64,000 nucleotides of DNA. Source: Acidobacteriota bacterium (GTDB lineage: Bacteria; Acidobacteriota; Terriglobia; Bryobacterales; Bryobacteraceae). The notes under the pieces were generated by a model. It was given only the letters and a program-made list of their open reading frames with translations. It was not told the origin of the DNA and made no database searches. Location of the stretch: NCBI GenBank assembly GCA_017307505.1, contig JAFKEE010000024.1, forward strand, positions 1-64,000, read 5' to 3'. Both the position numbers and the translations under genes were made by a program. This document shows positions 7,373 through 15,224 of this stretch, in pieces (position 1 is the stretch's first letter; every line of letters starts with the position of its first letter).

Positions 7373-10300
7373 ATGCGCTGTTCGACACGGCCCTACAAGC
7401 TACTTCTGCCCGGCGTACTTCTCGCCGCCTACCCGTCCCTTGCCCAATCTACTCGAGCTAACTCCCCTGAGTTCTTCGAGTCCACCATCCGCCCCATCCT
7501 GGCCAATAACTGCTTCAGTTGCCATACCCAGTCGCAGCTCGGCGGACTTCGTGTCGACAGCGCCGAGGCCCTGCAGAAGGGCGGTAAACGCGGACCCGCC
7601 GTCGTGCCCGGTGATCCCGACAAAAGTCTCCTGATTAAGGCCATCCGCCACGAAGATGCCGCCTACAAAATGCCAATGGGCGGCAAACTCAAAGACGCCG
7701 AGATCAATGCGCTGGTCGCCTGGGTCAAGGAAGGCGCGGTCTGGCCGAAGTCGGCCGCCCCGACCACCACTTCCAAATCCGAATCCGGCAAGTACCACAT
7801 CCGTGCCGAGCAGCGCGCTTTCTGGTCGTTCCAGCCCATCCACCCCACCCCGGCGCCGGCCGTCAAGGACACAAAGTGGGCCAAAACCGACATCGACCGC
7901 TTCATCCTCGCCCACCTCGAGCGCGAAGGCCTGAAGCCGGTCAAGGCCGCTTCGAAGCGCGACCTCATCCGCCGCGCTTATCTCGACCTCACCGGCCTGC
8001 CCCCGAAATACGAGGAAATCCAGGCCTTTGAGAAGGATACGTCGTCCGATGCCTTCGCCAAGGTCGTCGATCGCCTGCTCGCCTCGCCCGCTTACGGCGA
8101 ACGCTGGGGCCGCATCTGGCTCGATGTCGCCCGCTACGGCGAAGACGACTACCGCAGCCTCGATCCCATGCGCCGTGGCCTCAATCCCTACCCGAATGCG
8201 CATGTCTACAGGGATTGGGTGATTCAGGCCTTTAACGACGATCTCCCGTATGATCAGTTCGTTAAGGCGCAACTCGCCGGCGACCTCATGGACCCGTCGG
8301 TCCGCCACAAGACACTCCCCGCCACCGGATTCCTGGGCCTCGGCCCGTGGTACTACGACAACGGCTCCACCGAAGTGACCCGCGCCGACGAGCGCCACGA
8401 TCGTGTCGACGTCGTCACCCGCGGCTTCCTGGGCATGACCGTTGCCTGTGCCCGCTGCCACGATCACAAGTACGATCCCATCCCGACCACCGACTACTAT
8501 TCCCTGGCCGGCATCTTCCAGAACACGATCTACGAAGAGTACCCCCGGGCGCCCAAGTCGGTCGTCGACAAGTACACCAAGCTCGAGGAGGAGATCGACA
8601 GGAAGCAGAAGATGCTGGGCGAGTTCCAGACGGACCAGAGCACTCAACTCTCCCAGACCCTGGCGCTTCAGACGGCCAACTACCTGCAGGGCGTGTGGGA
8701 GGTCACTGGTCCGCAAAAGAAAGAAAAGGCTCAGGTTGTCGACGCCCGGAAGCTGGATTACGAGCTGCTGGAGCGCTGGATCACCTACATGGGCCGCGTC
8801 AGCGACAAGTACAAATACAAAGTGGCCTGGCAGGAAATGATGAAGAAGGGCGGCACTCCGCAGACCGCCAAGGCCGCCGCCGAGAAGTTCCAGCAGGATG
8901 TGGTCTCCGTCATGCTGGCCCGCAACGAGATCAACGACGAGAACAAAGTCATTGCCAACAAGGCGATGGAAGGCACCAAGCCGAAAAAGCGGACCAACAA
9001 ACCGTCCAACTTCGTCACCAACGAAGACTTCTGTCCCGGTTGCTCCCTGCAGTTGAAGTCACTGCCGGAAGAGGCGAACGCCTTCTGGACCGAGATCTTC
9101 CAGCGCGAGCTGAGTGAAGCGGACGATCCGGCCGCCATGGCCGCCTCCGGCCGCTTTGGCAAGCCCGGCGTGCTGCTGTTCCGGGGCTGGGGCCTCGAAT
9201 CGCGCATCGGCGCCGATGCGCGGGCCCGGCTCGAACTGTTGCGCAACGACCTTACCGCCGAACGCAAGAAGCTCGAGCCGCATTACCCGTATCTGCATGG
9301 AGTCAAAGACTCCGAGAGCCCCGCTGACCTGCAGGTCGCCATGCGCGGCGACCCGTTCAATCTGGGCGACAAGGTGCCCCGGCACTTCCTCTCGGTCCTG
9401 AGTTCGGCCGAACCGAAGGCCTATTCCAAGGGCAGCGGACGGCTGGAGCTGGCAGAAGATATCGTCAAGCAGCCCATTGCGATGCGCGTGATCACGAACC
9501 GCATCTGGAAGGCCCATTTCGATACCGGCCTGGTCGACAGCCCGAGTAACTTTGGCATCACCGGCGAGCGGCCCACCAATCCCGAACTGCTTGAGTATCT
9601 GGCCGATTCGTTCGTGAAGAACGGCTTGTCCATCAAGAAGTTGCACCGCCAGATCATGCTGAGTTCGGTGTATCAATTGAGCACCGAAAACGATCCGGTG
9701 GCCTCCGCAAAGGACTCCGGCAACCGGCTTTACTGGCGCGCCAACAAGAAGCGGCTCGACTCGGAGCAGCTTCGCGATTCCATTCTGGCCGTCGCCGGGA
9801 ACTTAGACGACTCTCTCGGCGGACCATCGGTGGAACTGACCCCGGCGGTCACGCGGCGCACCGTTTATGGCAAGGTGAGCCGTTATAAGCTCGACCAGTA
9901 TCTGCAGCTCTTTGATTTTCCGACTCCAGCGATCAGCGCCGAGAAGCGGTTCACGACAACAGTGCCGCTCCAGCGCCTGTTCATGATGAATAGCGACTTT
10001 GTTCAACTGGAATCGGAAGAGGTGGTCAAGAAGGTCGCCAACGAAGCCGATAACAAGGCTCGGGTTCGCAAAGCGTACCAGATTGTCTATGGCCGGGAAC
10101 CGAAGCTGGAAGAGATCACGCTCGCACTCGATTACCTCAAGAAGGAACCGCTGACGGAGTACGAAGAGGCCAAGAAGCGCGAGGCCGAGAAGGCCAAGGA
10201 AAAGCCCAAGCGGGGTGATCCGGCCAAGGCGGGTGGCGACGCCAAAGAGACTGAAAAGAAAGAACCTGAGAAGAAGGAACCTGCGCCTTCGGAGACGGCC

Positions 10301-10543
10301 AGCGATATGCCTGAGGGACAGACCGGCGGCGCTGGGGCAGACCAGATGCCCGCGCCCGCGGCCGGCGCCGAGGCGATGCCCGCCCCCGAGATGATGGGCA
10401 TGGGCATGATGGGCGGCGTGATGCCCGGGGCCCGGCGAGGTCCGGGCGGAGCGGGGTCCAATGAGCCGAAGTACCAGCCGAGCGCCTGGGGCCGTTATGT
10501 GAAGGTCCTGCTGAGCTCGAACGAATTCCTGTTTGTTAATTGA
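7373..10543 (+). CDS. Exported PSD1/DUF1549/DUF1553 cytochrome-domain protein
   Basis: A 1056-residue protein with a signal peptide (about 1-25). A planctomycete-type cytochrome c domain follows, with heme site CFSCH (47-51). DUF1549 covers about 165-390 (DIDRFILAHLE, YGERWGRIWLDVARYGEDD, and CARCHDHKYDP near 360). DUF1553 lies about 700-1056 (MRVITNRIWKAHFDTGLV, GERPTNPELLEYLA). A CPGC pair near 553 interrupts the middle. A charged then Pro/Met/Gly-rich insert (about 925-1035) splits the end of DUF1553 from its usual last segment (VKVLLSSNEFLFVN). The family is common in Planctomycetes and Acidobacteria and linked to polymer use, but its reaction is unknown to me. The DUF1501 gene follows after 18 bases. 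Confidence 0.92.
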   Translation: MRCSTRPYKLLLPGVLLAAYPSLAQSTRANSPEFFESTIRPILANNCFSCHTQSQLGGLRVDSAEALQKGGKRGPAVVPGDPDKSLLIKAIRHEDAAYKMPMGGKLKDAEINALVAWVKEGAVWPKSAAPTTTSKSESGKYHIRAEQRAFWSFQPIHPTPAPAVKDTKWAKTDIDRFILAHLEREGLKPVKAASKRDLIRRAYLDLTGLPPKYEEIQAFEKDTSSDAFAKVVDRLLASPAYGERWGRIWLDVARYGEDDYRSLDPMRRGLNPYPNAHVYRDWVIQAFNDDLPYDQFVKAQLAGDLMDPSVRHKTLPATGFLGLGPWYYDNGSTEVTRADERHDRVDVVTRGFLGMTVACARCHDHKYDPIPTTDYYSLAGIFQNTIYEEYPRAPKSVVDKYTKLEEEIDRKQKMLGEFQTDQSTQLSQTLALQTANYLQGVWEVTGPQKKEKAQVVDARKLDYELLERWITYMGRVSDKYKYKVAWQEMMKKGGTPQTAKAAAEKFQQDVVSVMLARNEINDENKVIANKAMEGTKPKKRTNKPSNFVTNEDFCPGCSLQLKSLPEEANAFWTEIFQRELSEADDPAAMAASGRFGKPGVLLFRGWGLESRIGADARARLELLRNDLTAERKKLEPHYPYLHGVKDSESPADLQVAMRGDPFNLGDKVPRHFLSVLSSAEPKAYSKGSGRLELAEDIVKQPIAMRVITNRIWKAHFDTGLVDSPSNFGITGERPTNPELLEYLADSFVKNGLSIKKLHRQIMLSSVYQLSTENDPVASAKDSGNRLYWRANKKRLDSEQLRDSILAVAGNLDDSLGGPSVELTPAVTRRTVYGKVSRYKLDQYLQLFDFPTPAISAEKRFTTTVPLQRLFMMNSDFVQLESEEVVKKVANEADNKARVRKAYQIVYGREPKLEEITLALDYLKKEPLTEYEEAKKREAEKAKEKPKRGDPAKAGGDAKETEKKEPEKKEPAPSETASDMPEGQTGGAGADQMPAPAAGAEAMPAPEMMGMGMMGGVMPGARRGPGGAGSNEPKYQPSAWGRYVKVLLSSNEFLFVN

Positions 10544-10561
10544 AGGAGCCCCGGTTTCCGC

Positions 10562-12085
10562 ATGTCAGATCATAAGTCCCGCAATCCAACTACGCGTCGC
10601 GAGGCATTGCGCCGTGTAGGGAATGGCTTTGGAATGATGGCTTTCGCCGGGATGCTCGGCGAGTCCATGGCGCGCGCAGGGGCCGTCCTGGGACCCGATG
10701 GGTCGATGGCCAGCTATAAGCTCGATCACCCGCAGAAAGTGAAACGGGTCATCTTCCTGTTCATGAACGGCGGCCTGTCCACCATCGACAGTTTCGATCC
10801 GAAGCCCGCTTTGGACAAGTACGACGGTCAGCCACTGCCTGGAAATCAGGTGAAAACCGAGCGCCGCACCGGTGAACTGATGAAATCACCGTACACGTTC
10901 AAGAAACATGGCCAGTGCGGCATGGACGTGAGCGACCTGTGGCCCCATCTGTCCACTGTGGTCGACGATATCTGTTGGATCCGTTCGGTTTACACCGAGA
11001 TCCCGAATCATGAACCGTCGTGCCTGATGATGAACACGGGCGCGAACCAGGCCGGACGGCCTTCGCTCGGCGCGTGGATTACATATGGGCTGGGTTCGGA
11101 GAACCAGAATCTGCCCGGCTTCGTCGTGCTTTGTCCGGACGTGCCGACGACAGTCGGTCCGCCCCTGTGGAGCAACGGTTTCCTGCCGGCGATCCATCAG
11201 GGGACCTATATTTCCAACAAGGTTCAGGTGCCTGAGGGGGAGGCGCCGCCGATGGAGCCGATGACGGCCGACGGCAAGCCGGACGAGAAGATGAAGAAGG
11301 TCGTGGTCGAAAAGAACTTCGACCCGAAGAAACTTGTCAGCTACGTCAACAATCCCAAGTTTGAACTGACCGAGCAGCGCCGAGAGCTGGATCTTGTTGA
11401 AAAGCTGGAGAAAATCCGTAGCGCGGAGCAGGGCACGGATCCGCAGGTCGAGGCGGTGATCAAGTCGATGGAGATCGCCTACCGCATGCAGACCGAAGCG
11501 CCGGAAGTCTTCGATGTGCGGAAGGAGTCGCAGGCGACGCTGGATTTGTATGGCCCCGGACCGGTGGCGCGCGGCGCGCTGACGGGCGTTCGCTTACTGG
11601 AAAAAGGCGTGCGGATGGTGCAGCTCTACTACTCGAAGGGCGACCCGTGGGATGCGCATGGCGACATCATGGCCCACAAGGTGAATGCCAAGAACTCCGA
11701 CCAGGCGTTCACCGCGGTGGTCAAAGATCTAAAAGCGCGGGGATTGTGGAAAGACACGCTGGTGGTGTGCGGGTCCGAGTTCGGCCGGACCCCGGTGAGG
11801 GAAGTGGGTGGTGGCGGCGGGAACGCCAAGAAGGGGCGCGACCACAATCCGTTCGGCTTCACGATGTGGCTGGCCGGTGGAGCGGTGAAGGGCGGAACGA
11901 TCTACGGGGCGACCGACGACTTTGGGTTCAAGGTCGTGGACAAACCCGTACATGTTCACGACATCCACGCGACCATACTGCACCTTTTGGGTATCGATCA
12001 CACAAAGCTGACGTACAGGTACAGTGGCCGCGACTTCCGGTTGACGGATGTGGCCGGCAACGTCTTACATGACGTCCTGGCATAG
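10562..12085 (+). CDS. DUF1501 (sulfatase-like fold) Tat-exported protein
   Basis: A 507-residue protein starting with a twin-arginine-type leader (TRREALRRVGNGFGMMAFAGM). DUF1501 belongs to the alkaline phosphatase/sulfatase-like fold; visible family segments are VIFLFMNGGLSTIDSFDPKP, the late SEFGRTP, and KGRDHNPFGFTMWLAGGAVKGG. AAGGAG precedes the start by about 13 bases. It forms an operon with the upstream DUF1549/DUF1553 gene, an arrangement widespread in Planctomycetes and Acidobacteria; the two products are assumed to work together outside the cytoplasm. Substrate unknown. Confidence 0.92.
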   Translation: MSDHKSRNPTTRREALRRVGNGFGMMAFAGMLGESMARAGAVLGPDGSMASYKLDHPQKVKRVIFLFMNGGLSTIDSFDPKPALDKYDGQPLPGNQVKTERRTGELMKSPYTFKKHGQCGMDVSDLWPHLSTVVDDICWIRSVYTEIPNHEPSCLMMNTGANQAGRPSLGAWITYGLGSENQNLPGFVVLCPDVPTTVGPPLWSNGFLPAIHQGTYISNKVQVPEGEAPPMEPMTADGKPDEKMKKVVVEKNFDPKKLVSYVNNPKFELTEQRRELDLVEKLEKIRSAEQGTDPQVEAVIKSMEIAYRMQTEAPEVFDVRKESQATLDLYGPGPVARGALTGVRLLEKGVRMVQLYYSKGDPWDAHGDIMAHKVNAKNSDQAFTAVVKDLKARGLWKDTLVVCGSEFGRTPVREVGGGGGNAKKGRDHNPFGFTMWLAGGAVKGGTIYGATDDFGFKVVDKPVHVHDIHATILHLLGIDHTKLTYRYSGRDFRLTDVAGNVLHDVLA

Positions 12086-12132
12086 GATCGGCGACATATC
12101 GGCACCTGCCGAATAAACGGCAGCACATCCTC

Positions 12133-12179
12133 AAAAACACGGTGACAATTTGCGGTCAAAACACCGCAGGTTCACCGTG
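12133..12179 (-). terminator. Intrinsic terminator of the padR gene
   Basis: CACGGTGA (12138-12145) pairs with TCACCGTG (12172-12179), with an inner GCGGT/ACCGC stem (12152-12156 and 12163-12167). On the minus strand it is followed by TTTTT (12133-12137). The stem includes the padR stop codon. Confidence 0.75.
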
Positions 12180-12576
12180 GTTTGCGGCGCGCAGACCGTG
12201 CGGAACCGGCGGCCCGGGCTTTGACCACGAATTGGGCCATGGATTTGGAGACGTGGTCCAGGACGGTGGCCCATTCTTCGAGGTGCGCTTCGCCCTGGGG
12301 GGTGAGGCGGTAGACCCGGCGGGCCGGGCCGCCCTGGTCGGTTTCCCATTCCGAGGCGACGTTTCCGTTCTCCTCCAACTGACGCAAGGTCCGGTAGAGG
12401 GCAGCCCGCTCGATCTCGGCATCGGTGAGCGCATGCTGAGGCAACTCGCCCGCGAGGTCGTAGCCGTACGACCGCCCTTTCTGTTTCAGAAGCAGGAGCA
12501 ACACCGGCTCGACGAATCGAGAGAGATTGCCCATTGCACACGTGCAAGGATGCTCCTTGCCGTGCCGTTCGCACAT
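12172..12576 (-). CDS. PadR-family transcriptional regulator with a Cys/His-rich N-terminus
   Basis: A 134-residue DNA-binding protein. The PadR winged helix spans about 18-105: VEPVLLLLLKQKGRSYGYDLA, AALYRTLRQLEENGNVASEW and RRVYRLTPQGEAHL. The first 15 residues (MCERHGKEHPCTCAM) add C2, C11 and C13 plus two histidines, unusual for PadR and able to bind metal or a cluster. An alternative start at residue 16 (MGNLSRF) would remove this. The gene is divergent from the NifX-like gene, with paired ACCTAGGT palindromes between them, so it probably represses itself and that gene. It ends in a strong terminator. Confidence 0.88.
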   Translation of the reverse strand: MCERHGKEHPCTCAMGNLSRFVEPVLLLLLKQKGRSYGYDLAGELPQHALTDAEIERAALYRTLRQLEENGNVASEWETDQGGPARRVYRLTPQGEAHLEEWATVLDHVSKSMAQFVVKARAAGSARSARRKPR

Positions 12577-12619
12577 CCGCTTGGACAGATCAGCCTCCCT
12601 TGACCCTCATCTCAGGGCT

Positions 12620-12650
12620 ATTGTAACCTAGGTGCGAGTTACACCTAGGT
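12620..12650. promoter_or_regulatory. Paired ACCTAGGT operator in the padR-nifX-like divergent promoter
   Basis: The palindrome ACCTAGGT occurs at 12626-12633 and 12643-12650, 17 bases apart centre to centre. On the minus strand TACAAT (12620-12625), a good -10 box for padR, abuts the first copy. A regulator bound here would cover that promoter, the expected layout for PadR autorepression. The sequence differs from the ATGT-N8-ACAT site of classical PadR proteins. Confidence 0.55.
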
Positions 12651-12682
12651 GGTAATGACTCACAGAGAGGACCCAGAAGAAC

Positions 12683-13021
12683 GTGCGTATTGCGATTCCT
12701 ACTTCGGACGGAAACCTTGACCAGCATTTCGGACACTGTGCCCGTTTTGCGCTGATCGATGTGGACCGGGCCACGAACGAGATTACGGGCACGACGGAAA
12801 TGCCGGCTCCGGAGCATCAGCCGGGGCTGCTGCCGCCGTGGTTGAAGGAGCGGAAGGTGGATCTGGTGATTGCGGGCGGGATGGGCTCTCGAGCGCAGGC
12901 ACTGTTTCAGGAAGTGGCCATCGAAGTGATCACTGGCGCTCCGCAGGAGCCGCCTCTGGCCCTGGTGCGACAGTACCTGCAAGGCACCCTGGTGAGCCGG
13001 CCGCACACCTGTCATCATTGA
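12683..13021 (+). CDS. NifX/NafY-like iron-molybdenum-cofactor-biosynthesis domain protein
   Basis: A 112-residue single-domain protein of the dinitrogenase-cofactor (NifX/NifB C-terminal, MTH1175-like) family, with the marker HFGHCARF (15-22) and VDLVIAGGMGSRAQALF (59-75). The C-terminus ends CHH, extra candidate metal ligands. No nif genes are nearby, so this is one of the stand-alone versions of unknown role, perhaps binding a metal cluster. The start is GTG, with AGAGAGGA about 15 bases upstream. It is divergent from the PadR regulator and is followed after 28 bases by the thioesterase gene. Confidence 0.85.
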   Translation: MRIAIPTSDGNLDQHFGHCARFALIDVDRATNEITGTTEMPAPEHQPGLLPPWLKERKVDLVIAGGMGSRAQALFQEVAIEVITGAPQEPPLALVRQYLQGTLVSRPHTCHH

Positions 13022-13049
13022 AGCGCATCGAAACAGGGAGGCGCCGAAA

Positions 13050-13592
13050 ATGCCGGCAATGCCAGGGAGTGCGACCGCGGCCAGGCAGTTCCATGCCAGT
13101 CCAAATTCCGCGTGCTTTGTTTGTGGAAAGGAGAATCCGGCCGGATTAGGTCTTGTATTCGAGAGCCGGGACGACGGGCGGATGAGGGCGTGGTGGTCGC
13201 CCGGCCCGCGTTGGGAGGGGTTTCAGGGGATCGTGCATGGCGGCGTCGTGAGCACGGTGCTGGATGAGGCGATGTCGAAGGCGGTGTCGGCGACCGGCTG
13301 TGAGGCGCTGACAGCGGAGCTGACGATTCGGTTCCGGCAACCGGTGCCGTCGAGTGGGCGATTCCGGATCGAGGGCTGGATTGTGAAGCGCAGCAAACGG
13401 CTGATCGAGACGGAGGCGGTGGTGGAGTCGGCTGACGGGCGCGAACATGCTCACGCCTGGGCGCGGTTTCTGGCTCTTTCCGCCTCCGTCCAGGGGCCGT
13501 TAGTGCGAGTGGTGGCTGCGCCCGATGATGGTGAACATTTTGAGGTTGATCCTTACGAAGCGCCAGAGCTGCCAGGGCAGGAACGTTCGTAG
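13050..13592 (+). CDS. PaaI-like hotdog-fold thioesterase
   Basis: A 180-residue protein with the hotdog (4HBT) fold across about 25-150. FQGIVHGGVVSTVLDEAMS is the characteristic active-site stretch of PaaI-like acyl-CoA thioesterases, followed by TAELTIRFRQPVP. The preceding CFVCG (22-26) with ENPAGLGL is a known N-terminal feature of this subgroup. The acyl substrate is unknown. It lies 28 bases after the NifX-like gene on the same strand. Its last 31 codons overlap, on the opposite strand, the end of the small SQR-linked gene at 13500-13685. Confidence 0.82.
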   Translation: MPAMPGSATAARQFHASPNSACFVCGKENPAGLGLVFESRDDGRMRAWWSPGPRWEGFQGIVHGGVVSTVLDEAMSKAVSATGCEALTAELTIRFRQPVPSSGRFRIEGWIVKRSKRLIETEAVVESADGREHAHAWARFLALSASVQGPLVRVVAAPDDGEHFEVDPYEAPELPGQERS

Positions 13593-13685
13593 GAAGACGG
13601 TCCCTCGCGTGGGTTTGGTGGCATAGAACCAGGGTTTCAGATGGGCCTTTTCGATGGCCGTGAGGTTCTTCTGTTGCGGATTCAT
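13500..13685 (-). CDS. Small 61-residue protein following sulfide:quinone oxidoreductase
   Basis: A 61-residue reading frame starts two bases after the oxidoreductase stop codon (TAG-CC-ATG). It is rich in aromatic and basic residues, with a hydrophobic/amphipathic centre (TVFLRTFLPWQLWRFVRINL) and a His-rich end (GRSHHSH). I do not recognise a named family. Tight coupling to the oxidoreductase and a composition unlike the shadow frames suggest it is real, perhaps a membrane-surface partner at the quinone site. Its 3' end overlaps the convergent thioesterase gene by 93 bases. It is too short to be found by a long-ORF scan and was hidden inside a larger open frame. Confidence 0.6.
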   Translation of the reverse strand: MNPQQKNLTAIEKAHLKPWFYATKPTRGTVFLRTFLPWQLWRFVRINLKMFTIIGRSHHSH

Positions 13686-13687
13686 GG

Positions 13688-15142
13688 CTACTCCGGGATC
13701 ATCGCCCAACCGGGGAACATGCGGGCCTTGTAGAGAAACAGGTGATGGAGAAGGATCTTGATCCAGTGGCCGGCGAGGCCGATTTCTCCGAACGTGTAGT
13801 CGATATCGCGGCCGTACTCGGGATAGCGTTCGTAGTCGGGCACGATGGGGAAGACCGTAATGGAAGCGGCGGTTCCGGAGAAGGGATTGGCTCCGGCAGA
13901 GGCGACACAGGCGGCCCCCATTTCGGCCATGGAGGCGGTGTGCGTAGGGCCGGGCTGGCCATGCACCATGTCCGTGATGCTGTGGGCCACGGCTTTGGCG
14001 ATCATGGCGGAGGGCATGCCGGTGCGGGGCGGCGCCGGAGCGATGATCTGGCCGGCGGCGGTGGCGCGGGGTCTTGAGATGGCATGCGGCGGGGCGAAGG
14101 CGATGCCGGCCGCAAAGAGGTTCGAGTAAGACGGGTTCTGATAGGTCCGCGGCCAGTCGCGCGGCTTCCATTCCTCGTAGGGTTTCTTCGCATAGTCGGC
14201 ATCGACTTTCATGAAGCCGTTGGGCGCGAAGAGGGTAGAAGAGATGTCCTCGCCCGCGGCATTGAAGGCTTTGAGGCCGACGCCCGTGAACGGCGGCAGG
14301 AGCATGGCCATGTCGAAGGGGACAGAGCGCTCTTCGCCATCAAGGGTCTCGATGTTGGCGGCGCCGGGCTCCACTTCGCGGACATGGGCACGGGTGATCC
14401 AGTCGATGCCGCGCTCGGCGAAGAGCGATTCCTGGAAGATCTTGCTGGGCGTGATGTAGCCACCGCTGCGGATGTGGACCCCGTCCATGCCGAAGTCGCC
14501 GATTTCGTACTCATTGGAGAGGTAGACGACCTCGGCTTTGTCTCGAACGCCGCGATTGCGGAGCTCGAATTCGAGATTGACGACGTACTCGAAAGCCGCG
14601 CCCTGGCAGGTGCAGGCTCCGTGGCCCGTGCCGATGAGGAAGCGCTGTTTCTCGCCGCGTTTCATGCGCTGAACTTTTTCGAGAAAGACGCCCGAGGTTT
14701 CCTCGGCGTGTGAGGCGGTGCAGACGGAGAGGCTGTTGTGTCCCGGTCCGAGGCCTGGAGTGGCTTCGAAGTTGAGTTTGGGGCCGGTGGCGTTGAGCAG
14801 GAAGTCGTAGGTGACGGTTTCGCGCTGACCGGCTTTGCCTTCAGCGGTGTATTCGATCTCGACAAAGGGACGCGGGTTGCCGGACGTGCCTTCGGGATGA
14901 AGGGCGAGGGCGCGGGCCTGTTTGAAGTCGATGCCGGCCCGGCTGTAGACAGGCGCGAGGGGGAAGGTGACCTGCTCCTTTTTCAGGAGACCGACGCCGA
15001 CCCAGATGTTGGAGGGGATCCAGTTGTATTTGGGCTGAGGAGAGATGACGACGATTTCGTCCTGCTTGCCCAGCCATTTCCGCAGGAATGCGGCCGCAGT
15101 GTGTCCGGCTACGCCCGCTCCCAGAACGACGATACGAGCCAT
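13688..15142 (-). CDS. Sulfide:quinone oxidoreductase-like flavoprotein
   Basis: A 484-residue two-dinucleotide-binding flavoprotein. The FAD motif VVLGAGVAGHTAA is at 5-17, and the second half has NATGPKLNFEATPG (117-130). Cysteines at 141 (SVCTASHAE), 177/179 (GHGACTCQGAAFEY) and 412 (GAACVASAG) match in spacing the catalytic cysteines that carry persulfide in sulfide:quinone oxidoreductases. The C-terminal end (about 450-478) has amphipathic helices of the type that dock on the membrane. It would oxidise sulfide to polysulfide and reduce quinone. It is the first gene of a two-gene unit with the 61-residue frame. The exact class of SQR is uncertain. Confidence 0.85.
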   Translation of the reverse strand: MARIVVLGAGVAGHTAAAFLRKWLGKQDEIVVISPQPKYNWIPSNIWVGVGLLKKEQVTFPLAPVYSRAGIDFKQARALALHPEGTSGNPRPFVEIEYTAEGKAGQRETVTYDFLLNATGPKLNFEATPGLGPGHNSLSVCTASHAEETSGVFLEKVQRMKRGEKQRFLIGTGHGACTCQGAAFEYVVNLEFELRNRGVRDKAEVVYLSNEYEIGDFGMDGVHIRSGGYITPSKIFQESLFAERGIDWITRAHVREVEPGAANIETLDGEERSVPFDMAMLLPPFTGVGLKAFNAAGEDISSTLFAPNGFMKVDADYAKKPYEEWKPRDWPRTYQNPSYSNLFAAGIAFAPPHAISRPRATAAGQIIAPAPPRTGMPSAMIAKAVAHSITDMVHGQPGPTHTASMAEMGAACVASAGANPFSGTAASITVFPIVPDYERYPEYGRDIDYTFGEIGLAGHWIKILLHHLFLYKARMFPGWAMIPE

Positions 15143-15224
15143 GTGAAGAGTGCCTCCCGGCGCTGGGGGAGAAGATACACTTCCCGGACGAACGTGACAG
15201 TCCAGTTTGAAGAGGCAGCGGCGC

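Noticed and set aside
7400-8716. 438-codon open frame on the minus strand
   Set aside because: Shadow of the DUF1549 gene, with no start signal or family.
12683-13021. Nitrogenase cofactor biosynthesis locus
   Set aside because: Only a stand-alone NifX-like domain is present; no nif structural or assembly genes lie nearby.
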